From Prorocentrum cordatum (lineage: Eukaryota > Sar > Dinophyceae > Prorocentrales > Prorocentraceae), in the NCBI GenBank assembly GCA_963575745.1, contig CAUYUJ010001762.1, positions 1 to 25,000 of the forward strand: a DNA stretch of 25,000 nucleotides, in the 5' to 3' direction. The position numbers and the translations under genes are program-made. Positions 8,701-18,405 of this stretch are shown here, piece after piece (the first letter of the stretch is position 1; every line of letters begins with the position of its first letter). Below the pieces are notes generated by a model. The model saw only the letters and a list, made by a program, of their open reading frames with translations. It was not told the origin of the DNA and made no database searches.

Positions 8701-11700
8701 ATGCCGCGGCATGCTGGTAGCTCTCGGTCTGGGCGCCATGCTCCTGACGTTTCTGCACCCAACAGCGGTGCTCCTCAGCCTGCTGCAGTGAGCAGTGCCC
8801 CTCCTCAGCGTGCTGTGTTGAACGGTACTGTCCAAAGGATTGTTGACCTGGTGAAGGAGTTCGGTCGTATACCGAGGCGAAAGAAAGGAACGTCCGAGGA
8901 AGTACGAGCTGAAAACAAGTTGGCCAAACGTTTCTCCGACCACCGCGACAGCATTCCTAATGACGTTATGTTAGAGTTGCAAGCCCTCGAATGCGCCACG
9001 CCTTCAGAGTCAGCCGCTGTCAGCGCTGCCCTTCAGCGTTCTGATGCTCCTGACGTTTCTGCACCCAACAGCGGTGCTCCTCAGCCTGCTGCAGTGAGCA
9101 GTGCCCCTCCTCAGCGTGCTGTGTTGAACGGTACTGTCCAAAGGATTGTTGACCTGGTGAAGCAGTTCGGTCGTATACCGATGCGAAAGAAAGGAACGTC
9201 CGAGGAAGTACGAGCTGAAAACAAGTTGGCCAAACGTTTCTCCGACCACCGCGACAGCATTCCTAATGACGTTATGTTAGAGTTGCAAGCCCTCGAATGC
9301 GCCACGCCTTCAGAGTCAGCCGCTGTCAGCGCTGCCCTTCAGCGTTCTGCATTAAGCGGATCTCTGCAAACGCTCGTCGAGGACGTGAAGCAGTTCGGTC
9401 GTATACCGATCAGAAATCATGGAACGTCTGAGGAAGCACGAGCCGAAAACAACTTGGCCAAACGTTTCCTTGAACACCGCGAGAGCATTCCTGGTGACGT
9501 GATGTTGGAATTGCAAGACCTCGAGGAGTCACGCGCCGTCAGCGCTGCTGCTCAGCGTGCTGCAACCGAGGAGTTCAAGCGGAAGCAGAAGACCGATGAG
9601 CTCCTGCAGCAGGTGCGCGAATTCGGCAGCTGGCCGAAGGAGAGCGCTCAACGCCCGCTTGCAGAGCGGCAGTTGGCTTGGCACATCCGAAAAACACGGA
9701 AGGCCAAACATTTCTCGCCGGAGCAGGAGGCCGAGCTTCAAACTCTGCAGCGGGCGGATACGAAGCCCGTCGGGCTCATGCAGCAGACGAAGATCGAGGA
9801 GGTCATGCAACAGGTGCGAGACCTCGGCCGCTTTCCGAAGGAGTCCGCCGGGCGTAGTGTTGCAGAGCGGCAACTAGGCTGGCTAGTTCGGAAAGCACGG
9901 AAGGCCAAGCAGTTCTCCCCGGAGCAGGAGGCCGAGCTCCAGGCCCTCCAGCAGTTGGAGACCGATGACACAACAGCGACTCGCATCGCGGAGGCGGAGG
10001 CCCTCCCAAACCCCATGGAAGGGTTCGCTGACGAGGCGCAGAACAGGATCGACCAGGACCTGCTGATGCTGGAGAGTGGCATCCGGACCAAGGCAATCCT
10101 GCGGCGCCTTGCCGTCTACAAGGAGCTGGTGTCCAGCCGCGGTGCTACTCAGCCCGCGCAGCTCAAAGAATTCGTACAGCGGTACGCGGAGCGGGTGCGC
10201 AGGGCGTCGGCCGCTTCCGCGGGGAAGACCTGCTACGTTCCCGGCGGTGAGGTGGAGGGGGGCCAGCTGCGCGTCTTCTCCGCCCGCCCCGTCATGACGG
10301 GGCCGCTCGTGCGCCAGCTCTGCGAGTGCGACTTTCTTACAGAGGAGGACTTTGCGCGGCACAAGCAGCAGGGCCACGCGGGCGAGGCGGAATACCGCAA
10401 ACGGGTGCTGTTCCTGATGACAGAGGCCGGCTGCAGGCCGATAGCCGCCCAGGAGAAGAGGATCATGGTGCAGAATTTTGCTCACTTCCAGCAGTTCTGT
10501 CACCCGGGCAGCAAGGGCAACCGCTTCTCGGGCGGCGAGGCGGTGCCCCGATGCGAGGCAGCCTGCGTAGTCTGTGCGCAGAAAGACTACCTGGAGCACC
10601 GCCACAAACTGAGCCTGTTTGGGGCAGTGCCGGAGGAGCGTGTCTTTGAGCACTGCGCCGACTCAGCAAGCGATCGTGATGACCTATCCGATGGCGAGGC
10701 AGATGCTCCACCCAAGCGTGCTCTGGTGAAGCACCGCGGGGTGTACTACTTGCAGTCCCCGGAGCTCGTGCAGAAGCTCCTGGACGTGGACAGGTACAGG
10801 CAGCGGTGGCCACTGATCCCGTGTGAACAGCTGCACGCGTCCAGCGTTCAGCATCCGGAGCACCCAGAGTGGCGGTGGCTGCTGCACTCCCGCCGAGTCC
10901 CTGTGGTTGCACCACCAGAAGCAACGGCGGGAACCTGCGGTGCTTCTCAGCCTGCTGCCGACAAGTCCGGCGGAGCTTCTCAGCCTGCGGACGAGAGGCC
11001 TCCGTGCGCAGGGGTGGGAGATGCCAACGCGTTGGTGTGGGTTTGTTGGGATTGCCTCAATGACCTGTGCGCCAAGAAACCGAAGATGCCGTTAAACGCC
11101 CTGGTCAACGACAACTGGATCGGCCGGGAGCTCATGCTCGTCCGCAACGCTTCGAAAGCTACTAAGATGCTGGCGTCCCTTGGCCGACGCTGTTGGAAGC
11201 AAGTCCGCCTCGGCAAGGGCGCCCCGGATGTCCAGCAGAAAGGCATCTCGGGCAACACTATCCTCTTCGCCCAGCCCACGGCGCAAATCCCGACCATGGA
11301 GCTGCCCCCGGAGCAGGGCGCGCTTGTGGACTCTCTGAACATCGTTTTCTCGGGCGCCGCGCACAAACTCCACAAGGCGTACTGGGCAACAGTCAAGCGC
11401 GGCGAGTATATGCAGATCGTGAGGGAGCGCAAGCTGCAGTGCGCAACCTTTTCCGAGGTATCCGTCCGGGAGGATGTTGCCCCGACACGGTTGCCGGAGG
11501 ACGGCGTGCCAGACCACATCGAAGCCTGTCTGCAACCAGTGGACGGTGTGGACAAAGCCCCGGTACGTCTGTTGGGGCCAGCATCCAGGGCGCCGGAAGT
11601 GGGCAGAGACGACGAGGCGGGAGACGAGTCTGACGAGGAGACAGAGACAGACAAAGACGGAGAAGCAGCAGAACAGCCTGACATGGCCTACCTGCATGAA

Positions 11701-12144
11701 AATGTGGCAGAGGTCACAGTTGCAGTGGATCCAGTGCATGACATCGCTCCAGTCCGAATGATGCAAGCGCTGCAAGGCACGCTGGTGGCGCTGCAGGAGC
11801 AGGCAGCACGCATCGCCAAGAACGAGGTGACACCGACAGTGGCAGACAGCAGCGGTGCTCTTCAGCCTGTTGCCGACGAGGGCGGCAGGCATACGATGCG
11901 CAGCATGGTTCTCGATGTACAGAGTGCTGCTCGTTCGTTCGACGAGCGAGCGCAGGTGGCGCTGGAGAAAGCGCAAGCAGGAGCAGACGCGTGCAGAGCT
12001 GTGGGCCCGCACTCCTTATCGGTGCCTACGCAGAAACCCTTGAGTTCTTTCGACAGCAGGTCTTGGCCGGCGTGCTACACAGAGTTCTGGTTCGGGGACG
12101 GCGCGCCGAACCTCGAGCGGGAGCGGCCCATGCTGTTCGAACAG
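8701..12144 (+). CDS. Rep-helicase gene, exon 1 (N-terminal repeats and DUF6570-like region)
   Basis: About 1148 residues from the first in-frame ATG (8701). Residues about 40-420 hold five units of 50-60 residues: three of the 'L..IVDLVK.FGRIP...GTSEE' type and two of the 'LLQQVREFG.WPKES' type with FSPEQEAELQ. They resemble helicase-associated (HA) repeats. A cysteine cluster (CEAACVVCAQKDYLEHR, near residue 620) and CWDCLNDLC with KMPLNALVNDNW (about 780-805) match the DUF6570-type region N-terminal to Helitron Rep domains. An acidic linker follows (about 970-990). Exon 1 ends ...MLFEQ at a GTCTTC donor. Joined to exon 2 it reads [16 protein letters not shown], matching the family pattern 'F.E.ARRLL.REELEY'. 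Seven copies of the dispersed word fall in it. An upstream exon cannot be excluded. Confidence 0.78.
8738..9349 (+). repeat. 306 bp in-frame tandem duplication inside exon 1
   Basis: 8738-9043 is repeated at 9044-9349 (306 bp, 102 codons). The differences I see are AAGGAG to AAGCAG and GAGGCG to GATGCG, both changing amino acids (E to Q, R to M). Each unit contains one copy of the 17 bp word. Near-identity of the copies indicates a very recent duplication. Confidence 0.93.
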
Positions 12145-12661
12145 GTCTTCCCCAGGAATACTACTTATGCTACCAGTGTTGATAGTGGAGTCGATCCATT
12201 GATAGCAGTGTGTCGTTTGGACCTACATGTGTTGATAGCAGTGTCTCGTGGAGGCCTACATCCATTGATCGCAGTGTCTTGTTTGTACCTACGTGCGTTG
12301 ATAGCAGTGTCTCGTTTGGACCTACATGTGTTGATAACAGTGTCTCGTTTGGATCTACACCCACTGATACCACTGTCTCGTTTGGACTTACATGTGTCGA
12401 TAGCAGTGTCTCGTTTGGACCTACACATGTTGATAGCAGTGTCTCGTTTGGACCTATATCTATTGATAGCATTGTTCCGTTTGGACCTACATGTGTTGAT
12501 AGCAGTGCCCCGTTTGGACGTACATGCGTTGATCGCAGTGTCTCGTTTGGACCTACATGTGTTGATAGCAGTGTCTCGTTTGGACATACATCCGTTGAAC
12601 GCAAAGTTGCGTTTGGACCTACATGTCTTCATAGCAGTGTCTCGTTTCTTCGTCCTTCGAG
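12145..12661 (+). other. Inferred GT-AG intron, 517 bp, phase 0
   Basis: The exon 1 reading frame carries family-like sequence up to MLFEQ and the exon 2 frame carries it from [13 protein letters not shown], in a different phase. Removing CAG|GTCTTC...CCTTCGAG|GTC joins them exactly, without gap or insertion relative to the family pattern. The intron has GT-AG ends and an AG|G acceptor context. Its length (517) is not a multiple of three, so retention would break the protein. AGGTC occurs at both junctions as a short direct repeat. The interior is almost wholly a 33 bp minisatellite. Confidence 0.75.
12199..12652 (+). repeat. 33 bp minisatellite filling the intron (about 14 copies)
   Basis: The unit is TTGATAGCAGTGTCTCGTTT followed by GGACCTACATGTG, repeated from 12199 (next at 12232) to about 12652 with point differences. 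Because 33 is divisible by three, the repeat is open in several frames on both strands (11-residue peptides such as LDLHVLIAVSR), which mimics coding sequence. Confidence 0.93.
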
Positions 12662-15600
12662 GTCGCACGGCGCCTCATCAACCTGGAGGAGCTCGAGTAC
12701 TCTCTCGCGACCGACGAGGAGCCCTACGAGGCAGCTTGCCAGAGCCGCTTCAGCTCGCCAGAGCTGATTGCCGTCTTCGGCGACGTGATCCGCCGGCTGC
12801 GGCTCTTGAAAGGCACTCGGGCGGCGATTGGCAGGAAAGGCTTCGGCACTGACCTCCAGATCCTGTCAGAGGCGTCGGCGGAGGATTTCATGGAGGCGCT
12901 AAACATCGCTAAGCCGGCCGACTGCATCGGCTCCGCCATTTCACGCCCGGGCATGCCTGCCAAGGTCAAGACTGCCCTCAGGACGTTGCTACTTAGCACT
13001 TCCGATGTCCCTGGCACGGAGGGGCGGAAAACCGCACTCCGCTTCGACGGGCACGGCAACAACCTCAAGTTCGGCGCGGCCAGCTTCTTCGTCACACCGA
13101 ACTTCGCAGACACGTACAGCCCGTTGGTCCTCCAACTCCACGAAGGGCCCGGAAAGCGGAGCCACTTAGACATTCGCGGGGGCGCGGTTGGCGCGGTGGC
13201 CAGAGCCGGCGGCGCTTCTCAGCCTGCTGGCCCTGACCTGCGGAGTCCAGCTCCGACCATGCCTTCTCTGGAGCGTATGCACCAGATAGTGGCAGCAGAC
13301 CCGCGGGCGCAGGCCAAGTTCTTCCTGTTGATGACGGAGCTTCACTACCGCTACATCATCGGCTTAGAGCGCCTGTTTGTTGGCCGCACAACGCTAGCCC
13401 GACAGGCGGTGGCAACGGAGGACGACGTGGCAGCGTCTCTGCAGCCGTGCGTGGCCCCAGGCACCACTGATGTGCAAGCGCCTTTCGAAGCGCAGGGTCG
13501 GGGCTTCACGCACGGCCACGGCAAAGGCCACAGCGTCATCGGGCCTACGATGGCGTGGCTGCGGTCGGCAGTGGTCGGAGGCCTGCGCACCGCCGCTCGG
13601 GAGCTGCGAACTGCGCTTCTTTCCACCGCGGAGACCGTGCAGTACGAAGCTGCCAACGAGCCCGCACGGCAGCTGGGGCTTCCTGACGTCGCGCCAGAGC
13701 CTTTCACAGCCAGGCAGCAACGACAGAGCCGCATGGACGGAGGGGAAGAGGAGGACGGCACCCTGCGCGACGAGGTGCCTCTCGGCCCGCCAGTGGAGCA
13801 GCCGCACCTGGTGGAGGAGCGAGCGCGGGCAGCCGCAGAGAACCGGATGCCTGCAATCGGCGCTGCAGCGTACCGGGGCCTCCCGCTCGCAGGAGCCTTT
13901 CAGTCTACGTTTCCAAGCTACCGCCAACGCACTAGCTTCAGGCAGCTAGGTGGCGCTCCTCAGCCTGCCATGGCAGCCAGCCATGCTAGCCTCTTCCAGA
14001 CGAACGAGGATGGAGCGATTCAGGAAGTCCTCACGCCCGATGGCTCGCCGGCTTCGGTCGAGGAGATTACCGCAGATGCGGAGGCTTGGGCGGTAGCGTT
14101 TAGCCATGACTTCTTTTGCAACATCTGCTCCAACCACGAGCACGACTGCACCGAGACGTGCGTCAAGTACGTCAAGAAGAAGCTCGAGGCCAAAGAGAGT
14201 CTGCGCTCGAACAGAACCCCGTCGTGCCGCTTCTGGTTCTTTCGCATCCAGCAGCTATGTCTAGCAGGCCGCACCAAGCGAGTGCGTCGGCGCGGCAAGC
14301 CTTTGGTCCGGACTCCGTTCATCGACTTCTCTGATGACCGCAACCAGCGGTGCCGCTGCCAGGTCAAACGCGACCAGCCGTTCAGGAGCTCCAGCAACGA
14401 CGTCTCTCAAGTGACCAGCCGGTGCAACGTGGATTTCCAGTTCTTGATGTGCGCGCCTGACGAGTCTGCCGAGGCAGCAAAAGTGCTTCAGCCTGGTGGT
14501 GCTCCTCAGCCTGCCCAGGACGGGCTGCCTGCGGCCGCCCCAGTTCAGCTGGCCAAGCGCAGAAGGCTTACCAAGAAAACGGCCAGCATGAAGAACCCAG
14601 AGTCGGCAATCGCATTGCGCTCATCCAAACAACTCGGCGGCCGCAAAAAGTGGCTCTACGGTTGTGGCTCCTTGCATCCGACAGATGCATCTGTCGTGGA
14701 GAGCTTCCAAGCTGCTTTCCAGAAGGCTTTCTCAATGGACTTCTACATCACGAAGTACCAGGGCAAGATGATGGAGTCCATGACGCCGCTCTTCCAGTCT
14801 ATGCTCACCGGCATGCAGCGTCTGGAGCAGCAGGAGAGGGACGAGAAGGAGGAGGAAGCCCGGAAGGTGCTCAGTGAGGGCGGCGCTGATGGCGAGGACC
14901 AGACGCTGGCCAAACGGGGCCGGACGCGCGAGGATCTCGCTCGCCGCGCTCGGCGGGTCTGTATCCGCCTGGCGTCGATGGCGAACCGGTGCTTCTGGCT
15001 CTCCACGACGGAGGTGGCCGTGCATATCCTCACAGGCGGCGACTGCCTCCAGTCGCACCACAATGTGCGGCTCTTCACGAGACAACTACAGTGGGCCTGC
15101 CAGCAGTGCAAACGCTTGCTAAACCATGAAGGTTCGGGCGGGGAGACGCATAATGATCAGGTGCCAATACAAGCAGTCCGCATCCAGATCCCTGACGCCG
15201 ACAACGAGGAGGAGGACGCAGCAGGTGACACCAGCGGTGCTCCTCAGCCTCCTGGAGACACTCCTGCTGGTGATGAGCAAGGTGGCGGTGCGGAGTGCGA
15301 GGACATGCACGTGTGCACCACCAGCACGAACACGGCCGACGACTACGCCCACAGAGGCCCTCGCCTGCAGACCATGCCGTACTACGTCTACAGGATGTAC
15401 GTCCGGCGAGTCCTGAAGCCGAGCCGGGTCAAAGCTTCTGGACCGCGATTCTTCGCCTTCGACAGCCACTACGTCTTGGCTCCGCGGTACATGCAGGAGG
15501 TCCACTTGACGCGGAGTTCCGTCCCCACCATCGATGGCTTCCAGTGCCCGACCTGGGCACAGGACCCCGAGCAGAACTCGCTCTTCAAGGCCCTCCTCTT

Positions 15601-16400
15601 CACGCCTTGGGCGTGCGAGTGTCCCCTCTCTTGTGGCTGCGTTACTCAGTACAGCCATATGCTGAGGAACTGCGACTGCCCCGCCGTGCGCCCATACTCG
15701 TTCGAGCGGGCGTGGCGGCTTCGGTGCGCGGAGATCCACGCGTTGGCAGCGCGCGCAGACTCCAGGAGCCGCCTGGCCCGCAAGAGGCTCGTGCTCGCGG
15801 ACACGACCCTCTTCTCCGAGCTGAAAGAGCCCCGGGCGAACCTCGAGGAGGGCGAGCTGGTGCTCCTCAGCCTAGCGCACTTCGCAAGGTCCCAGCTGGC
15901 GCGGCGCATGCCAGCGGAGGCGGCACGGCGCATCCTCGCCTTCAGTGACCACCACTGCCGGTGGCACGAGGAACAGTGCACCCTGGCGGAGTTCTGCGCG
16001 CACGTGGCGCGAGACGTGCTGGCGCACGTGGACCTCGCGGCGGAGGCGCGGGTTAAGCCTCGGCCAGCAACGACTGCACACCTCGAGGCGGATGAAGACT
16101 CCGCGAGCGATGCCGAAGGGCTCAAGGGGCGAGTCCCGCTGGAGCTCGTTGACGTGGGTGGAGGCGGCGGCAGCGACGTAGAGGAGGACGTGGAGGACGC
16201 CGAGATTACCGAGATCTCCCGGTTTCCGCTGCGGGACCACGTCAGAGCAACCGAGCTGGCCCTACAGCAAGACCAACTGCAGCGCTTGGACCAGAAGGGC
16301 CGCCTCAGCTACGCCGATAAGCAGTTGAAGAACCTCGACCGAGCGTACAGCGGCATGCTGCAGCCAGCTTTGCACTGCCAGCCAGCAGCGGCGCGCGGGA
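12662..16400 (+). CDS. Rep-helicase gene, exon 2: HUH-type Rep domain
   Basis: About 1240 residues continue exon 1 from [13 protein letters not shown]. Landmarks, in residues from 12662: [21 protein letters not shown] (about 38-58); [11 protein letters not shown] (about 140), equivalent to Rep motif [15 protein letters not shown] with the metal-binding His pair at 13511-13519 (residue about 284); HEHDCTETC (about 490), a likely zinc site; [10 protein letters not shown]...RCNVDFQ (about 575-600); and [10 protein letters not shown], whose two tyrosines (14744 and 14756) match the Helitron YxxKY catalytic motif. Rep would nick the donor strand and form a phosphotyrosine link. The residue between the histidines is Gly rather than hydrophobic. 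Six copies of the 17 bp word occur, five reading GA(S/P)QP(A/P). The frame stays open to 16981, but family-like sequence stops after [11 protein letters not shown] (about 16360), where the reading passes to another frame. Confidence 0.8.
16321..16400 (+). other. Frame change between Rep and helicase parts
   Basis: Upstream, family-like sequence runs in the Rep frame to about 16360. From about 16396 it runs in the next frame (TRLDETFSDMLALQRQ), which is closed by TAA at 16318-16320. One missing base (or two extra) within 16321-16400 would explain it. No GT...AG pair fits the gap, and I see no slippery heptamer. Confidence 0.7.
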
Positions 16401-18405
16401 ACATCAGGGCACGCGGCTGGACGAGACCTTTTCTGACATGCTCGCCCTACAGCGGCAAAGCATTGCGCTCCAAAAGAAGCAAGCGAGCCCGGATGGAGAG
16501 ATCTTGCCCGATGCTGCGGACGACTGGCTCCCCAGCGGTGCTCCTCAGCCTGCTGCCGAGGACGCCCAACCAGAACTCGTTCCGCAGCTCTTGGCCATGC
16601 AGGGCCCGGCGGCTGTTGCGTGGAAGCTCGTCACTGATGCCCACTGCACGGAGGAGCAGATTGACGCGGTGGCGTTGTTTGCGTTGTCTCTGCAGAAACG
16701 TTTTGACGGCAGACCAGACAAGACAACGCATCTCCTCCCCGTGGCGTCCGCGACAGGCAACCACAGAGCGATCTGGCTCGGTGGAGGCGGTGTCGGCAAG
16801 ACGCGCACCCTCTCCAAAGTGGTGGAGCCGATGGCCATCACTTACTTCGGCGAGCAGGGGTACCTCGGCAAGGCGCAGTCCAACCACGCCGCACACAACC
16901 TTGGCCCGCGCGGCAGGACCATGCATTCCTCCAATGGCCTGCTCATGTCGGATTCCATGCAGACAGCCAGGCTGCGCTTGACGCCACAGACGCAGAAAAA
17001 GCTGGATCGCCTCACAGGCACACTCGGCGTCGACGTGATCGATGAGCTGGGTGCTGTGCCGGGGCCTTTGCTGCATGCAGATGCACTGCGCACGACCTAC
17101 GGCAGGGCGTTGCGCTACAACCTGGACCCCGCGAAGTACATGCGCCCGCAGGAGACGTGGGGACGCATGCCTGTGAAGATCTTGTGCGGAGACTTCTACC
17201 AGTTGCCGCCAGTCCCCGCCACCGCTTCCCTGCTGGCGCCTCACGCGGGCCAATCCTACGAACACCAACAGGGTAGGAAGTTGCTCGCCGACATCGAGTA
17301 CGTCATCGATTTCGTGCAGATGCAGCGCTTTACAGACCCGTTGCAACTCGAGGTTCTCCACGCCATGAGAACTCCAGGCGGAAAAAAGATCTCTGACGAG
17401 AGCTGGCAGGCGATCGTCAAAACAGAGGTCGTTAGCTCTAGCGGTGCTGCTCAGCCTGCTGCCAGCAGCAGCCAAGCCGCTCAGCCACCTCAGTGGGGCC
17501 CTCGGTTGCGCGCAGCACGAGGCTGGTACGAGTCGGCCTATGAGTGGCGCATCGTCTCTTACGCCATGCATGCACAGGCCAAGCTTGATGCGCACGATGC
17601 TGGCCAGCTGCTCTTTTACGTCCCAGCAATCGACAGACCAGCTGCGCGCCTCGCGAAGCCTGATTACGACGAGATGCGCGCGGAGCCCAACATCGGCGCT
17701 ACCGCAAAAATGCCGGGGCTGCTGCCGCTCTTCGTTGGCATGGAGGTCATCCTGACAGAATCCGTCTTGCCGCCGAAGTATGTCCGTGGCGCGCCAGGCA
17801 AAGTGGTAGGCATAGAGCTGCACGCTCTGGAGCCTCCGGTGGAGGGCCGCCCGTCCATTGTCTCGGACGGCGTGGTCGTACTCTACTACATGCCAAAGGC
17901 CGTCTATGTCAAGATCGATGACAGCGATGAACTTTTCTTGAAGGCCGCGCCGGTGACAGCTGGCAGTGCTTCTCAGCCTGCCGGCCCCGACCTGCGCGGA
18001 GTGCTCGCGATCACCCCGCAGGCGCGCCCCTGGAAGTTCAAAGCGAAGACAGGTGGCCCGGCCATCGCGGTGTCCAGGACGCAGTTGACCGTGCTGCCCA
18101 AAAAGCAGGGGACTCTGCATGGCGTCCAGGGCAAGACGACGGACCCAGGCTTCATCGTGCACTGGACGTTTCCGCCTGGACTCAAGAAGGAGTCCATTTG
18201 GCTTGCCTACTACGTCAGCCTGTCGCGCCCCAGAAGCTTCAACCAACTCTTGAGCCACGGCTTGCCTGACCGGAACATCATCGAATCCGGCCCCCCGGAG
18301 CAGATCGCCAAGGCCTTTGCCGAGCTCTTCACGGACAAGATTGCCGCGACGAAGATCGCTTGCGCGAAGGCCCGACAGCAACTGGGATGGCCTGCGCGAG
18401 CTTGA
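16396..18405 (+). CDS. Rep-helicase gene, C-terminal PIF1-like helicase
   Basis: This part ends at TGA 18403-18405, and its first internal ATG is 16438. Superfamily 1 motifs appear in order: Walker A GGGGVGKTRT (16780-16809); motif Ia-like region NHAAHNLGPRGRTMHS; Walker B VDVIDELGAV (about 17029-17058); motif III LCGDFYQLPPVP (about 17182-17217); and C-terminal TLHGVQGKTTDPGF with WLAYYVSLSRPRSFNQLL (about 18112-18252), equivalent to PIF1 motifs V and VI. It would unwind the donor strand ahead of transfer. Three 17 bp words lie within it (16537, 17443, 17965), in poorly conserved linkers. All helicase motifs look intact, so any inactivation comes from the upstream frame change. It could be a separate gene starting at 16438, but fusion to Rep is the family norm. 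Confidence 0.85.
   Translation, partial: REHQGTRLDETFSDMLALQRQSIALQKKQASPDGEILPDAADDWLPSGAPQPAAEDAQPELVPQLLAMQGPAAVAWKLVTDAHCTEEQIDAVALFALSLQKRFDGRPDKTTHLLPVASATGNHRAIWLGGGGVGKTRTLSKVVEPMAITYFGEQGYLGKAQSNHAAHNLGPRGRTMHSSNGLLMSDSMQTARLRLTPQTQKKLDRLTGTLGVDVIDELGAVPGPLLHADALRTTYGRALRYNLDPAKYMRPQETWGRMPVKILCGDFYQLPPVPATASLLAPHAGQSYEHQQGRKLLADIEYVIDFVQMQRFTDPLQLEVLHAMRTPGGKKISDESWQAIVKTEVVSSSGAAQPAASSSQAAQPPQWGPRLRAARGWYESAYEWRIVSYAMHAQAKLDAHDAGQLLFYVPAIDRPAARLAKPDYDEMRAEPNIGATAKMPGLLPLFVGMEVILTESVLPPKYVRGAPGKVVGIELHALEPPVEGRPSIVSDGVVVLYYMPKAVYVKIDDSDELFLKAAPVTAGSASQPAGPDLRGVLAITPQARPWKFKAKTGGPAIAVSRTQLTVLPKKQGTLHGVQGKTTDPGFIVHWTFPPGLKKESIWLAYYVSLSRPRSFNQLLSHGLPDRNIIESGPPEQIAKAFAELFTDKIAATKIACAKARQQLGWPARA

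Larger units (their letters stand above)
6090..18405 (+). mobile_element. Helitron-like rolling-circle transposon unit (coding span)
   Basis: An RPA-like gene and a Rep-helicase gene lie in tandem on the + strand, 718 bp apart. Helitrons are the eukaryotic transposons that pair a HUH-type Rep with a PIF1-like helicase in one protein, and plant Helitrons often carry a separate RPA-like gene. The gene set, not the termini, supports the call. I could not find a convincing 5' TC end or a 3' hairpin plus CTRR end in 5.4-6.0 or 18.4-19.1 kb. The listed limits are therefore the coding span, and the element is probably longer (the 17 bp word extends to 6033 and 18660). A frame change in the helicase region suggests this copy may be inactive unless it is a sequence error. 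Confidence 0.75.

Noticed and set aside
12165-12668. 167- and 144-residue frames on - (SKRDTAINTCR-type repeats)
   Set aside because: Antisense reading of the 33 bp intron repeat, open only because 33 is divisible by three.
12145-12852. Continuation of the exon 1 frame through the 33 bp repeats to 12852
   Set aside because: It reads 11-residue repeats and then the wrong frame of conserved Rep sequence. The GT-AG excision explains both sides better.
16321-16400. Programmed ribosomal frameshift
   Set aside because: No slippery heptamer or clear downstream structure seen. A base error or mutation is simpler.
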